Source: CAZMXP01 sp964570285 (GTDB taxonomy: Bacteria; Planctomycetota; PLA2). From it: a DNA stretch of 46,562 nucleotides. This document shows, piece after piece, positions 24,364-33,395 of the stretch. Position 1 is the first letter of the stretch. Every line of letters begins with the position of its first letter. The position numbers and the translations under genes are program-made. The notes beneath the pieces are model-generated. The model saw only the letters and a program-made list of their open reading frames with translations, was not told the DNA's origin and searched no databases. The stretch covers positions 1 to 46,562 of the forward strand of contig CAZMXP010000039.1 of NCBI GenBank assembly GCA_964570285.1, in the 5' to 3' direction.

Positions 24364-24785
24364 CGAAGACCGTGGTGCTCAAGGTGTCGTTCGCCAAGAA
24401 CGGCGGCGTGACGAAGGTGCAGCGGCCTGCCGCGACGCCCGAGGTGGTACCAGAGCCGGCACCGACGTCGCGCCCGCCCACCGAACCCGGCCGCGTCGCT
24501 CGCCTCCTCGCCCTCGCCTACCGCGTCGAGCAGCTCATCGACGACGGCGTAATCGCCGACTACCGCGAGGCCGCACGCCGCCTCGGCATCAGCGCGGCGC
24601 ACCTCACGCACTACATCGCGCTGCTGGACCTGGCCGTGCCGATTCAGGAGGACATTCTGCTGGGGCGGGTGAACGTGTCGGAGCGGCAGCTGAGGTCGCA
24701 CTTCAAGGAACTTGGCTGGAAGGGGCAGATGGGAACGGACTCCATCTTGCGCCTCGGCCGGATCAGGAAGGCGCCACGACCATGA
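24360..24785 (+). CDS. HTH protein associated with the DUF2924/recombinase set
   Basis: A 141-residue protein, ATGA-coupled to the recombinase. A disordered Pro-rich segment (residues 25-45) is followed by ARLLALAYRVEQLIDDGVIA and the HTH YREAARRLGISAAHLTHYIA. It ends with a basic C-terminus (LGRIRKAPRP). The position after DUF2924 and the serine recombinase is common, so a recombination-directionality or regulatory role is likely, but unproved. It is the last gene before the defence-like trio, 70 bp downstream. Confidence 0.75.
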   Translation: MTKTVVLKVSFAKNGGVTKVQRPAATPEVVPEPAPTSRPPTEPGRVARLLALAYRVEQLIDDGVIADYREAARRLGISAAHLTHYIALLDLAVPIQEDILLGRVNVSERQLRSHFKELGWKGQMGTDSILRLGRIRKAPRP

Positions 24786-24855
24786 TCCTCCAGCCCCCTC
24801 GCGCTCTCGCCGGGAATCGGCCACAATGCGCCACGATCTCACGGGATGAGGATGC

Positions 24856-27150
24856 GTGGAAATCGTCGCAGTTGTCGGCGTTTTGTGGATTCTGGCGGTG
24901 CTGTTTCGGCGACGCTCAGGTCGATACAAAGATCGTACGCCGCCCAGCAGTACGCGAGGCAGGCCGACGGCGCACTCATCGCGCACCCTGAGTCAGCCGT
25001 CGCCACCCGCTGCGAGAGCGAAGCGATCACGAAGCGCGAAGTCGATACCAGCCCGCTGGATGCCATGGGGCAGCCGGATTCGACTGAATGGACAGATGCT
25101 CCCTGATGGCATGCTCTACGTTGGGTGCGGCATGCGGTCAGTCGGAGAGTCAAGTGCACCTGAACCGGCGCTGATCGACCCGACGCTTCCTGTCCATTCG
25201 ACGCAGCGCGACGACAGCGGCGCGTCCATGACCTACTGGCCCTCTTACAGCCAGATCACCCCCGCTGCTCGAGCGGCCTATCTTCATTGGCTCTCGACTG
25301 GCCGCCGCGATCCGTCGGCGTACGCCGGGTATGTGTTTCTCTACTTCTACGGTCTCGAACGCCGTGCATTGCACGATGCGGAGCGCGACCCCGATATCCT
25401 CCGGGAGCTTCCCGAGCTTCTCGATGAGGTCCAGCGCCTGCTCGTGCTGTACGGCTCCAGCAGATCGTTCCATCGCTACGCGAGTCGCTTCACGGAGTAT
25501 CTGCATGTACGGCACGAACTGTTCGAACCTCCCGTCATGCACGCTCCTGCGCCCGGCAATGACGGGTTGCCGCTCAGCCTGAGAGTTGGCATCGCCCAGT
25601 ACGCTATGGAACATCGGCCGATCCCGGCGTCGTGGGCCTTGGCGTGGATACGCAGCGACCCAGAAGCTCCGCTCCGTACGCCGGCCACTCGCTGCGCCGA
25701 TGAGTTCGACCGGCTCTTTCAGGCAAGATACGAGGCGCGATTTGGCAACGGTCTCGTCATCCCGCCGTGCAAGACAACCATCAAGGTCGCATACCAGACG
25801 GCCAGCGCATCGTTCGGCGGCCGCACCTTTTCCTGCACGACGAAATGGCCAGACGTCTGTTCGCTGACTGCACCGCGTCGCGCACTCTACGAATTGGCAA
25901 GCACGTGCTGTGATGAGCTCGACGGATTCAGTCGGCTCGTTGGGCGAGACCCAGAGGCGCGCGGAACACTTGCGGCCGCTGCCGCACTGCCCAAGCCGCT
26001 GCTCACGGCAGACAAGTCTGGCGTAGCCGCCCGCCTGCGGGAACTGGTTGCCTCACGGCTTATGGATCGGACATCTGCGCTCCTCGACTCCACAGACTTG
26101 ATTGAGGCGTGGGGTGAATGCGGCACCGAAAGGCTGACTCGGAAGGAATCCGTGCTCCTGGCGCAACTGCTGCAGCGCCTAGGCTTCGGCATCGAACCGG
26201 ACGTGCGCTTTCACGGCCAACCCCTCCAGCGCGCGAGCCGCGTTGCTGCATTCCGCCTTGCGCCAGGTCATCCCGACTCCCCCACCCCCGCATACGCCGC
26301 AGCCAGCGTCCTTCTTCACCTCGCCGTAGCAGTCTCGGCGGCTGACGGCGATGTCGACCGTGACGAACAGACGACGATGACTCAGCACGTTGCGACGAGC
26401 CTGTCTCTCAGCACGGCAGAGCAGGTTCGCCTCGCCGCTCATGTTGACTGGCTGATAGCGTCACCACCCGGGCTTGGAGGCATCAAGCGTCGCGTCCGAG
26501 GCCTCAGCGCCGAGAAGCGACGGACCATTGGTCGTTTTCTCGTCCAAGTGGCATTGGCCGATGGCCATGTCGCTCCCGGCGAGGTGCGCATCCTCACACG
26601 CATCTACACTACGCTTAAACTCGACCCGGCGCTTGTTCACACCGATGTGCATGCCCTTGCCACGACGCAGAGCGTGCCAGCCGACCAACCAGTCACCGTG
26701 CGTCGAGCATCACCCGGAGAGACTGGGTACAGCATTGCTCCACCACCGGAAGACAAGGTGCGGCCGGACACGCGTGTCTCGCCCGAGAGTGCCAAGCCGT
26801 CCCCGCTCGATATGGCGGCGATCGAGGCCAAGATCGAGGAGAGTGCCACCATCTCGGCGCTTCTGGCTGACATCTTCTCCGAAGACAATGCTCCAGCAGA
26901 ACAGGTTGCCAGCGAGTCATCTATCGCAGGCCTCGATGGCGCACATGGCACGCTTCTGCGACGCCTCGCTGAGCGGACAGAGTGGTCACGCACTGACTAC
27001 GAAATGCTTGCCGCGGAACTGGGGCTGCTGCCGGACGGAGCCTTGGAAACCATCAACGAGGTGGCGTTCGAGACTCACGACGAGCCCGCATGCGAAGGTG
27101 ACGACCCCATCAGACTGAATGCCGCCGTGCTGGAGGCCCTGCTCACGTGA
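24856..27150 (+). CDS. TerB_N / TerB / TerB_C domain protein with N-terminal membrane anchor
   Basis: The protein has 764 residues from a GTG with GAGG 4 nt upstream. Residues 1-18 (MEIVAVVGVLWILAVLFRRR) form a membrane helix with a basic stop, then a Ser/Arg linker. The TerB_N domain spans about 68-300, with YWPSYSQI, PAARAAYLHWLSTGRRDP and GYVFLYFYGLERR. The TerB core (about 485-600) has two Asp-Gly motifs, VSAADGDVDRDE and ALADGHVAPGE, that may bind metal. TerB_C is about 650-764. The next two genes overlap and encode an ATPase and a helicase. This suggests a membrane-linked sensor for a nucleic-acid-targeting system; that role is inference. Confidence 0.85.
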   Translation: MEIVAVVGVLWILAVLFRRRSGRYKDRTPPSSTRGRPTAHSSRTLSQPSPPAARAKRSRSAKSIPARWMPWGSRIRLNGQMLPDGMLYVGCGMRSVGESSAPEPALIDPTLPVHSTQRDDSGASMTYWPSYSQITPAARAAYLHWLSTGRRDPSAYAGYVFLYFYGLERRALHDAERDPDILRELPELLDEVQRLLVLYGSSRSFHRYASRFTEYLHVRHELFEPPVMHAPAPGNDGLPLSLRVGIAQYAMEHRPIPASWALAWIRSDPEAPLRTPATRCADEFDRLFQARYEARFGNGLVIPPCKTTIKVAYQTASASFGGRTFSCTTKWPDVCSLTAPRRALYELASTCCDELDGFSRLVGRDPEARGTLAAAAALPKPLLTADKSGVAARLRELVASRLMDRTSALLDSTDLIEAWGECGTERLTRKESVLLAQLLQRLGFGIEPDVRFHGQPLQRASRVAAFRLAPGHPDSPTPAYAAASVLLHLAVAVSAADGDVDRDEQTTMTQHVATSLSLSTAEQVRLAAHVDWLIASPPGLGGIKRRVRGLSAEKRRTIGRFLVQVALADGHVAPGEVRILTRIYTTLKLDPALVHTDVHALATTQSVPADQPVTVRRASPGETGYSIAPPPEDKVRPDTRVSPESAKPSPLDMAAIEAKIEESATISALLADIFSEDNAPAEQVASESSIAGLDGAHGTLLRRLAERTEWSRTDYEMLAAELGLLPDGALETINEVAFETHDEPACEGDDPIRLNAAVLEALLT

Positions 27151-28547
27151 CGAACGACTCATCCATTCCAGTTCGTGACCGAAACGCGATCATCGACTCG
27201 TTGCGAGCCGGCGTTGTGCCGAGACGAGGACACCAGCACGTCCAGGTCGGCCGGGCCAGCGAGATCACGGCCCTCGTTGACGACGTTGAGCGGATCGCGC
27301 AAGGCAGCTCCGCCATGAGGTTCGTCATCGGCGAGTTCGGGTCGGGCAAGACGTTTCTCCTTTTTCTCGTTCGAGCGATCGCCCTCGAGAAGAAGCTCGT
27401 CACCGTGCACGCAGATCTGACTCCCGATCGCCGCCTGCAGGCAAGCGGCGGACAGGCTCGATCCCTCTACGCCGAGCTCATGCGCAACCTTGCCACGCGC
27501 AGCAAGCCGGATGGCGGGGCGCTTGCGGGTCTCGTGGAGCGGTTCGTCTCTCAGGCATTGAAAGCCGCTCGCGACCGTGGCGTTGGCCCCAACGTGGTCA
27601 TCCAGGAGCATCTCTCCACGCTGAGTGATTTGACGGGTGGATACGACTTCGCCCAGGTCATCGACAACTACTGGCGAGGCCACGACACCGGAAACGACGA
27701 GCAGAAGGTGGCTGCCGTCCGCTGGCTCCGCGGCGAGTTTGTCACGAGGACGGATGCCCGCAAGGCCCTCGGCGTCCGCACGATCATCGACGACGAAACG
27801 TTCTACGACCACCTGAAGCTCATGGCTCTCTTCTCGAGGCTCGCGGGCTATGCCGGCTTGCTGACGTGTCTCGACGAGATGGTCAACCTCTACAAGCTGG
27901 CTCACACGGGTGCCCGCAACGCCAACTACGAGCAGCTTCTCCGAATCCTGAACGACAGTCTGCAGGGCGTCAGCGTCGGGTTGGGATTCATGTTGGGCGG
28001 CACGCCGGAGTTTCTCACCGACACGCGCAAGGGTTTGTTCAGCTACGAGGCCCTCCAATCCCGCTTGGCCGAGAACCGGTTCACGACACAGGGACTCAAG
28101 GACTACAGCGGGCCGGTCATTCGACTTTCCAACCTCACGAAGGAGGACCTGTACGTCCTACTCATGAAGATCCGCGGCGTGTTCCAGGCAGCGCCGGATG
28201 TGCCCGAGTTGCTCCCCAATGAAGGACTGACGGCTTTCTTGACCCACTGCGAGCAGCGTATCGGCGAGGCCTACTTCCGAACGCCCCGCAGCACGATCAA
28301 GGAATTCGTGCACTTGCTCGCCGCTTTGGAGCAGAACCCGGGTGCCGACTGGCGGCAATTGCTCGGCAACGTCTCCGTGCAAGAGGAGCGCAACCCGGAT
28401 CTTGAGCCGTTGCCCGAAGACGCCGAAGACCCGGCGACGTACGTCGCAGACTCGCCGGCAGGATCGGTGCCGGCTTCCCACTCACGCGAAGGTGGAACCT
28501 CGACGAAGCCGGAGCCCGATGATGACCTCGCTTCCTTCCGCCTCTGA
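27147..28547 (+). CDS. BrxD-like (DUF2791) ATP-binding protein
   Basis: A 466-residue protein, GTGA-coupled to the TerB gene. Walker A is GEFGSGKTF (residues 62-70) and Walker B is LLTCLDEMVNL (about 236-246), followed by a sensor stretch (GLGFMLGGTPEFLTD) and the arginine-rich YEALQSRLAENRF. These match the AAA-like DUF2791 ATPases called BrxD in type II BREX systems. The last 65 residues are acidic and disordered. In BREX, BrxD accompanies the helicase BrxHI, and the next gene is exactly such a helicase. None of the other BREX genes (PglX, PglZ, BrxC) is in the window. Confidence 0.8.
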   Translation: MTNDSSIPVRDRNAIIDSLRAGVVPRRGHQHVQVGRASEITALVDDVERIAQGSSAMRFVIGEFGSGKTFLLFLVRAIALEKKLVTVHADLTPDRRLQASGGQARSLYAELMRNLATRSKPDGGALAGLVERFVSQALKAARDRGVGPNVVIQEHLSTLSDLTGGYDFAQVIDNYWRGHDTGNDEQKVAAVRWLRGEFVTRTDARKALGVRTIIDDETFYDHLKLMALFSRLAGYAGLLTCLDEMVNLYKLAHTGARNANYEQLLRILNDSLQGVSVGLGFMLGGTPEFLTDTRKGLFSYEALQSRLAENRFTTQGLKDYSGPVIRLSNLTKEDLYVLLMKIRGVFQAAPDVPELLPNEGLTAFLTHCEQRIGEAYFRTPRSTIKEFVHLLAALEQNPGADWRQLLGNVSVQEERNPDLEPLPEDAEDPATYVADSPAGSVPASHSREGGTSTKPEPDDDLASFRL

Positions 28548-30804
28548 CCCGGATTCCTCCCCGCCTACCGCGAACGAGACAGCCTCCGCGTCCGTTGCGC
28601 TGCTGCACCCGAATGTGCAGCGCTGGCTCTGGCGCAAGGGCTGGACGTCACTACGCGATGCGCAAGAGGCCGCCATCCCGGTCATCCTGCAGGGCGACCA
28701 GGATGTCATTATCTCGGCCGCAACCGCGACGGGTAAGACGGAGGCGGCCTTCCTCCCGGTCTGCTCCAAGCTCGCTGAGGACTCCACGCCAGGCATCCGT
28801 GCGCTCTACATCGGCCCGCTCAAGGCACTCATCAACGATCAATTTGAGCGGCTGGAGGACCTGTGCGCGACCCTCGACATCCCCGTCCATCGATGGCACG
28901 GGGACGTCGCGTCGCAGAAGAAGACACAAGTGCGCGAACACCCTCGCGGCATTCTGCTCATCACGCCTGAATCGATGGAAGGCTTGTTCGTTCGCCGCGG
29001 CACGGACATCAAGCGCATGTTCGGAGCGCTGGCCTACGTGGTCATCGATGAGTTGCACTCGTTCATCAACACCGAGCGTGGTCGGCAGCTTCAGTCGCAG
29101 CTGCGCCGGCTGGATTTGACGGTTCGCAGGCGGCTGCCCCGCATCGGCCTGAGTGCCACGCTCGGCGACATGGAACTCGCCAAGGAACACTTGCGGCCTG
29201 ACGACGCCACCAGAGTCCACCTCATCACCTCGGCCGGCGGCCAGCAGGAGTTGCAGATGCAACTGCGCGGATACCGCGTCCGAGGACGATCGCGGCCCGC
29301 TCTGGATGACCACGCAGTCGACGACGACACCGACGGCGACGTGGATGACGACGTCGCTGCGATCGCAACAGACCTGTATCGCGTGCTGCGTGGCTCCAGC
29401 AACTTGGTCTTCGCCAACAGCCGCGCGAGCGTTGAAGAGTACGCAGACCTGCTGAGACGCAAATGCGAACGCGACCGAGTTCCGAATGAGTTCTGGCCTC
29501 ACCACGGCAGCCTCAGCAAGGGACTCCGCGAGGATCTCGAAGCTCGACTGAAGGAACGCAGCCGCCCACTCTCTGCAGTGTGCACATCGACACTGGAACT
29601 CGGAATCGACATCGGCTCGGTGAAGAGCATCGCGCAGATCGGCACGCCCTTTTCCGTGGCCAGCCTGCGCCAGCGTCTGGGGCGGTCAGGCCGGCGTGGC
29701 GGCCCGGCCATCCTGCGTCTCTACATCTCCGAGCCGGAGATCACGGAGAAGACGTCCACGATCGACACCCTTCGCCTGGACCTCGTCCAGGCGATCGCCA
29801 TGCTGAACCTGCTCTTGACGGGCTGGTGCGAACCGCCCACGCAGGGTGCGCTGCACCTCTCGACCCTCATTCAGCAAGTGCTATCGCAGATCGCGCAGTT
29901 TGGTGGAGTCACGGCAGCGCAGGCATGGGAGTCGATCTGCCAGCACGGGCCTTTCCGAGGTGTCGACGTTGCAATGTTTACGCAACTGCTCCGTGCTCTG
30001 GGGCTTGCAAACCTGATTGTGCAGATGGATGACGGCACACTTCTGCTCGGGGAGAAGGGCGAGCGTCTCGTCAACCACTACAGCTTCTACGCGGCCTTCG
30101 AGTCTCCGGACGAGTACCGCATCGTCCACGACGGACGCCAGCTGGGTAGCATGCCCCTGAACAGCATGATCGACGAGCGCTACTTTCTGATCTTCGCGGG
30201 TCGGCGCTGGAAGGTCTTGGCTGTCGACGAGGAGTCAAAGACGATCGTCGTCACTCCCGCCAAGGGCGGTCGCCCGCCGAGCTTCACTTCTCGACTGGGC
30301 GGCACGATTCACGAGGAGATCCGGCGGGAGATGCTGGCGGTCTACTCGGGCGCCGACGTGCCCGCCTATCTGGACACGACGGGACGAGAACTGCTGATGG
30401 AGGGCCGCGGCTGGTTCGCTCGGCTCGGACTACTGGAGCGGTCGATCATCCCGGAAGGCCAAGGCTCTCTCGTCTTCTGCTGGCGCGGAGATGCTGTCGT
30501 CAAGACCTTGGGTGCGCTGTTCACGAGCCGAGGCTTGGAGGTCGATGTCCCTCTTGGGCCAGTCATTCCACTCGGCAAGGCATCATCGGAGGAAGTCTTG
30601 GACCACCTGCGAACGATTGCGACGGTCGATGCACCAGACCCAGTTGTTCTCGCACGTGACGTGCCGGCAAAGCAGCGCGAGAAGCACGATGTCTGGCTGG
30701 ATGAGGACCTGCTCAGCGCCGAGTATGCGTCTCGCTATTTGGACGTCAGTGGAGCGATTGCGGCGGCGAGAGCCATCGTCGCCGGTGTGAGCGAGGGTCC
30801 ATGA
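28522..30804 (+). CDS. Lhr/BrxHI-like SF2 helicase
   Basis: A 760-residue protein from the ATG at 28522, 7 nt after GGAG; the adjacent ATG at 28519 is also possible. The SF2 motifs are complete: I ATATGKTEA, Ia GPLKALIND, II VIDELHSF (DELH, as in Lhr), III SATLG, V STLELGIDIG and VI QRLGRSGRRGG. An acidic insert (DDDTDGDVDDD) separates the RecA-like lobes. The C-terminal half has winged-helix and Lhr-core-like parts. It overlaps the ATPase gene by 26 bases. The likely activity is ATP-driven unwinding or translocation on DNA or RNA as the effector or processing arm of the trio. Confidence 0.85.
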   Translation: MTSLPSASDPDSSPPTANETASASVALLHPNVQRWLWRKGWTSLRDAQEAAIPVILQGDQDVIISAATATGKTEAAFLPVCSKLAEDSTPGIRALYIGPLKALINDQFERLEDLCATLDIPVHRWHGDVASQKKTQVREHPRGILLITPESMEGLFVRRGTDIKRMFGALAYVVIDELHSFINTERGRQLQSQLRRLDLTVRRRLPRIGLSATLGDMELAKEHLRPDDATRVHLITSAGGQQELQMQLRGYRVRGRSRPALDDHAVDDDTDGDVDDDVAAIATDLYRVLRGSSNLVFANSRASVEEYADLLRRKCERDRVPNEFWPHHGSLSKGLREDLEARLKERSRPLSAVCTSTLELGIDIGSVKSIAQIGTPFSVASLRQRLGRSGRRGGPAILRLYISEPEITEKTSTIDTLRLDLVQAIAMLNLLLTGWCEPPTQGALHLSTLIQQVLSQIAQFGGVTAAQAWESICQHGPFRGVDVAMFTQLLRALGLANLIVQMDDGTLLLGEKGERLVNHYSFYAAFESPDEYRIVHDGRQLGSMPLNSMIDERYFLIFAGRRWKVLAVDEESKTIVVTPAKGGRPPSFTSRLGGTIHEEIRREMLAVYSGADVPAYLDTTGRELLMEGRGWFARLGLLERSIIPEGQGSLVFCWRGDAVVKTLGALFTSRGLEVDVPLGPVIPLGKASSEEVLDHLRTIATVDAPDPVVLARDVPAKQREKHDVWLDEDLLSAEYASRYLDVSGAIAAARAIVAGVSEGP

Positions 30805-30886
30805 AAGCGCGTCACGATTGCCTTGAGCGCCGATCGCGGGAGGCGTTTACTGGAGTGCTCACAAGCACCCCAACGGAGACCGCAGA

Positions 30887-31450
30887 ATGGCACTGAGCCG
30901 ATTGTCGACAGTTGACCTTCGCCGAGAACTCGCCCGCCGCGAGCGCGGGGCCAGCAAGCTCGTCGCGCAGCGCGTCAAGCTCGCCAAGCAGATCGCGGCG
31001 CTCGACGCTGAGCTAGCTAGCCTCGGTGCCGCCGCGCCCGCTCGCCGTGGTCGCCCGGTTGGCAGCAAGAACAAGCGCAAGGCCGCTCGCCGTGCGCGGA
31101 ACAAGACCTCCCTCCCCGACACGCTCGCAGCCGCCGTCAAGCCAGGCGCAACCGTCACCGTCCCGCAGGCCACCAACGCCGTCCTCGCCTCCGGCTACAA
31201 GACCGCCGACAGGAACTTCGGGCAGACCATCGCGCGCACGCTCGCGGCGCACAAGGGGTTCAAGCGGAAGGGACGCGGGACGTACGTGCGGGTCGGAGGA
31301 ACCAAGCCGACGACGAGCAGGAAGGCAAAGCGGCCGGCTAAGCGCAAGGCGGAGAAGAAGGTTGTGAAGCGCGCGGCACGGCGGAAGGCGGCACCGAAGG
31401 CTGCTGCCACGACGGTCGCCGTCCCGCAGGCGACCGCAGCGGCGGCCTAG
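30887..31450 (+). CDS. Histone H1-like / AT-hook basic protein
   Basis: The protein has 187 residues; GGAG lies 8 nt before the ATG. The N-terminal helix (LSTVDLRRELARRE, then LVAQRVKLAKQIAALDAELA) is coiled-coil-like. RRGRPVGSKNKRK is an AT-hook-like motif. A small folded domain (LPDTLAAAVKPGATVTVPQA, then NFGQTIARTLAAHKG and KRKGRGTYVR) resembles a winged-helix HB1/H1-like unit. The tail of Lys/Arg/Ala repeats is typical of bacterial H1-like nucleoid proteins. It follows the helicase by 82 bp. It may be the element's own nucleoid protein, or a host protein outside the defence unit. Confidence 0.7.
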   Translation: MALSRLSTVDLRRELARRERGASKLVAQRVKLAKQIAALDAELASLGAAAPARRGRPVGSKNKRKAARRARNKTSLPDTLAAAVKPGATVTVPQATNAVLASGYKTADRNFGQTIARTLAAHKGFKRKGRGTYVRVGGTKPTTSRKAKRPAKRKAEKKVVKRAARRKAAPKAAATTVAVPQATAAAA

Positions 31451-31477
31451 CCATCTGAGGGCAACAACCTAAGCTCC

Positions 31478-32380
31478 ATGGCGGAACGAAGGCGACGGCC
31501 CTCCTACTACCTCGACTCCAACGCGGCCTTTCGTCTCGCCGCTGATGCCCCACTTCGTCAGGTTGTTGTGGCGCTTGCGTCATCGCAGCAGATCAGACTC
31601 GTGCTGGGTTGGAGGTTGGTATGGGAGTTAGCCGGGGCCTACGACCGCAAGCCTGAGGCAATCCCTGATGCACAAGCGGAAGCAGCCATGCTGCTCGGCT
31701 TGCCTCGAAGGGCCGTCCGATTTGCCCCCGACGGCTGGGAGGCTTGCTGCGCGGCATCGATACTCCCCGCGCGCAGCCGGGCACACTACCGGGCGCTGAT
31801 ACACCCCACCCATCCAGACTACGCGGAGGCGCTTCGGACGCTGGCCGTGCTGGCACGTGGTGATGACCGCGATGCTGCAGTACGCTGGTACCGGAATGCA
31901 ATGCCGGAGGCCGCGTCCTATCGAGCTCATGAAGTTGCATTTCGCAGGCGGCTCATTTCCGAAGCTGGTGGCGTGCGGTATCGACGTGACGAGTCGCTGG
32001 CACACCAGATGAAGACCATCGAGCAGCGAACGCCTTGGATGGCCCGACTTGTTCACGAGGCATTCTGCCGGCTTACGGATCACCGTATCCGACCGATTCG
32101 GCACGACCTACGCTGGTACGGGCCGCTCTGTATCTTCGCTCGCGCAAGCGTTGCCTTTTCGATCCTGCAGGTTGCCGGAGACCCAGAGTCCGGCCGCGAA
32201 AAGGAAAAGCTGTCTGACCTCCCCGATGTGAGCCACATCGTTGCCTCTGGCCTCACGGCGCGACACTTCGTGACAGCTGATCGCACTGCCGCAAGAGTCT
32301 TTCGCGCGGCATGGCATGATCGACGCCTGTCGTGTCTTCGGTTTCCTGACCAGTTTCGCCAGCATCTGAACTCGCTGTAG
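31478..32380 (+). CDS. PIN-domain-like protein
   Basis: A 300-residue protein. It opens with YYLDSNAAFRLAADAP, the typical first strand of PIN nucleases (Asp13). Further acidic residues occur at WELAGAYD and near the end in DLPDVSHIVASGLTARHFVT, then ADRTAARVF. These match the usual order of PIN catalytic acids. The middle is a long helical insert, so the protein is larger than toxin-type PIN domains. It could be an RNase toxin or effector, but no antitoxin gene is visible next to it. No good ribosome-binding site is seen. Confidence 0.55.
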   Translation: MAERRRRPSYYLDSNAAFRLAADAPLRQVVVALASSQQIRLVLGWRLVWELAGAYDRKPEAIPDAQAEAAMLLGLPRRAVRFAPDGWEACCAASILPARSRAHYRALIHPTHPDYAEALRTLAVLARGDDRDAAVRWYRNAMPEAASYRAHEVAFRRRLISEAGGVRYRRDESLAHQMKTIEQRTPWMARLVHEAFCRLTDHRIRPIRHDLRWYGPLCIFARASVAFSILQVAGDPESGREKEKLSDLPDVSHIVASGLTARHFVTADRTAARVFRAAWHDRRLSCLRFPDQFRQHLNSL

Positions 32381-32408
32381 AGCGTTCGCACCATAACGAC
32401 GCGGCTGT

Positions 32409-32501
32409 GTTCAACCGCTGCTATGCGAGAGTCTAGATCTCGACGAGTCTTCGCGAGGAAGGCCCACCTCTGGTCCGGCTCAGTCTTCGGATAGGTTGGG
32501 C
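32409..32501 (-). repeat. attC-like recombination site (93 bp)
   Basis: On the minus strand, three bases after the stop of the gene at 32505, R'' GCCCAAC (32495-32501) is followed by L'' CTATCCGAAG. The site ends with L' CTCTCGCATAG, five bases and R' GTTGAAC (32409-32415), which fits GTTRRRY. R''/R' pair with wobble, and L''/L' pair as CTAT/ATAG and CGA/TCG with unpaired bases on one arm. The orientation, and the position just after a stop codon, match the sites at 2761 and 3301. Confidence 0.5.
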
Positions 32502-32504
32502 AAT

Positions 32505-33395
32505 CTATCTGCCGCGAAGTGCAAGAAGTGCTGCGACTGCGATGACAAAGCCAATCCACGCCTGGTTGGTGCTGTCGACACCGTACTTACCGAGTACATT
32601 CTGCCGTAGCGTGGACGACGCTGGCCTCGGCATCTGCGCCGTCAACGGCATTGGCGCGTGCACCTCCCTTGGCGCAGAGGGCGAAGGGGCCGCCACTTCC
32701 ACCGCAACACGCAATGGTGGCGCTTGTCCGGGCGGGGGCTTCAGTCTCTCTATCGCTGCATTCTGCTGTAGCAGCTTCAGCATCTCGCTTCCCGTTATTT
32801 GAGAGTACTTCTCTGACGCTGCCAGCCGAATAAGCTCGGCAGTATCGCCATCGGCAAGTGCCCTGGAGACATCGCTGTTCCTGTCGGCCAACGCATTCTG
32901 CCACGCAAGAGCACCTTCTCGCGAACGGCGCTCCTGCTCGACCTCCGCCCTAGACTTGAAGACGCTAGTGGGCAATCCCATGCCATCCGCAATGAGAGCT
33001 CTCGCGGCGGGGTCCATCTCCCCTATGGCTTCGGAAAGCGAGAGGTACTTCTTCGGATCTTGAGATGGGGATTGCGGTACGCGTGTTGAGACAGTGCTCG
33101 TGTCATTCGGAGCCGGAGTGACAGCGCCCTGGCGTGACATCTCGATCGGGGGAGAAGTCGACTCCTCCGCGTTCTGCGGCGGGGATTCAGTATGGCCGAC
33201 AGTATGCGCCGCCGCGGCCGGCTCCGAGAACGCGGCTGGTTCCGAGGGAACGTCGGCTACATCCGACCCGGCCAAGCCCGACGGGCTTTTCCTCTCGTCG
33301 TGCCTTTGTTCAGACAGACTGGCAACAATGCCATCAATGGCGAGGTAGGCTCCGGACAAGGCCGCCATTGCGAGCAGAAAGTGAACACGCTTCAC
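32505..33395 (-). CDS. Membrane protein with two terminal TM helices, unknown function
   Basis: The protein has 296 residues from the GTG at 33395, 5 nt after GGGAG; the longer frame to 33470 lacks support. An N-terminal helix (VHFLLAMAALSGAYLAIDGI) is followed by a Ser/Pro/Glu-rich, disordered segment (residues about 30-120). A helical domain follows (KYLSLSEAIGEMDPAARALI, then EVEQERRSREGALAWQNALA), with a Pro-rich linker and a final helix (AWIGFVIAVAALLALRGR). Both ends seem membrane-embedded with a long loop between. Unknown family. It has the cassette-like setting described for the attC-like site directly downstream. Confidence 0.6.
   Translation of the reverse strand: MKRVHFLLAMAALSGAYLAIDGIVASLSEQRHDERKSPSGLAGSDVADVPSEPAAFSEPAAAAHTVGHTESPPQNAEESTSPPIEMSRQGAVTPAPNDTSTVSTRVPQSPSQDPKKYLSLSEAIGEMDPAARALIADGMGLPTSVFKSRAEVEQERRSREGALAWQNALADRNSDVSRALADGDTAELIRLAASEKYSQITGSEMLKLLQQNAAIERLKPPPGQAPPLRVAVEVAAPSPSAPREVHAPMPLTAQMPRPASSTLRQNVLGKYGVDSTNQAWIGFVIAVAALLALRGR

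Larger units (their letters stand above)
12753..31450. mobile_element. Integrative mobile element, approximate extent of its gene content
   Basis: All genes in this span read rightward and belong to mobile-element or defence classes: methyltransferase, terminase-like, tyrosine recombinase, primase and helicase, DUF2924, serine recombinase, and a TerB/ATPase/helicase trio. No structural phage genes are present, so it looks like an integrative plasmid or satellite rather than a prophage. The ends are not defined. The direct repeats at 4054 and 36027 are the only candidate outer boundaries seen, and they would include more DNA than this. Confidence 0.5.

Noticed and set aside
24856..30804. Complete BREX system
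   Set aside because: Only BrxD-like and BrxHI-like genes are present. No PglX methyltransferase, PglZ phosphatase or BrxC-type ATPase is seen within the window.
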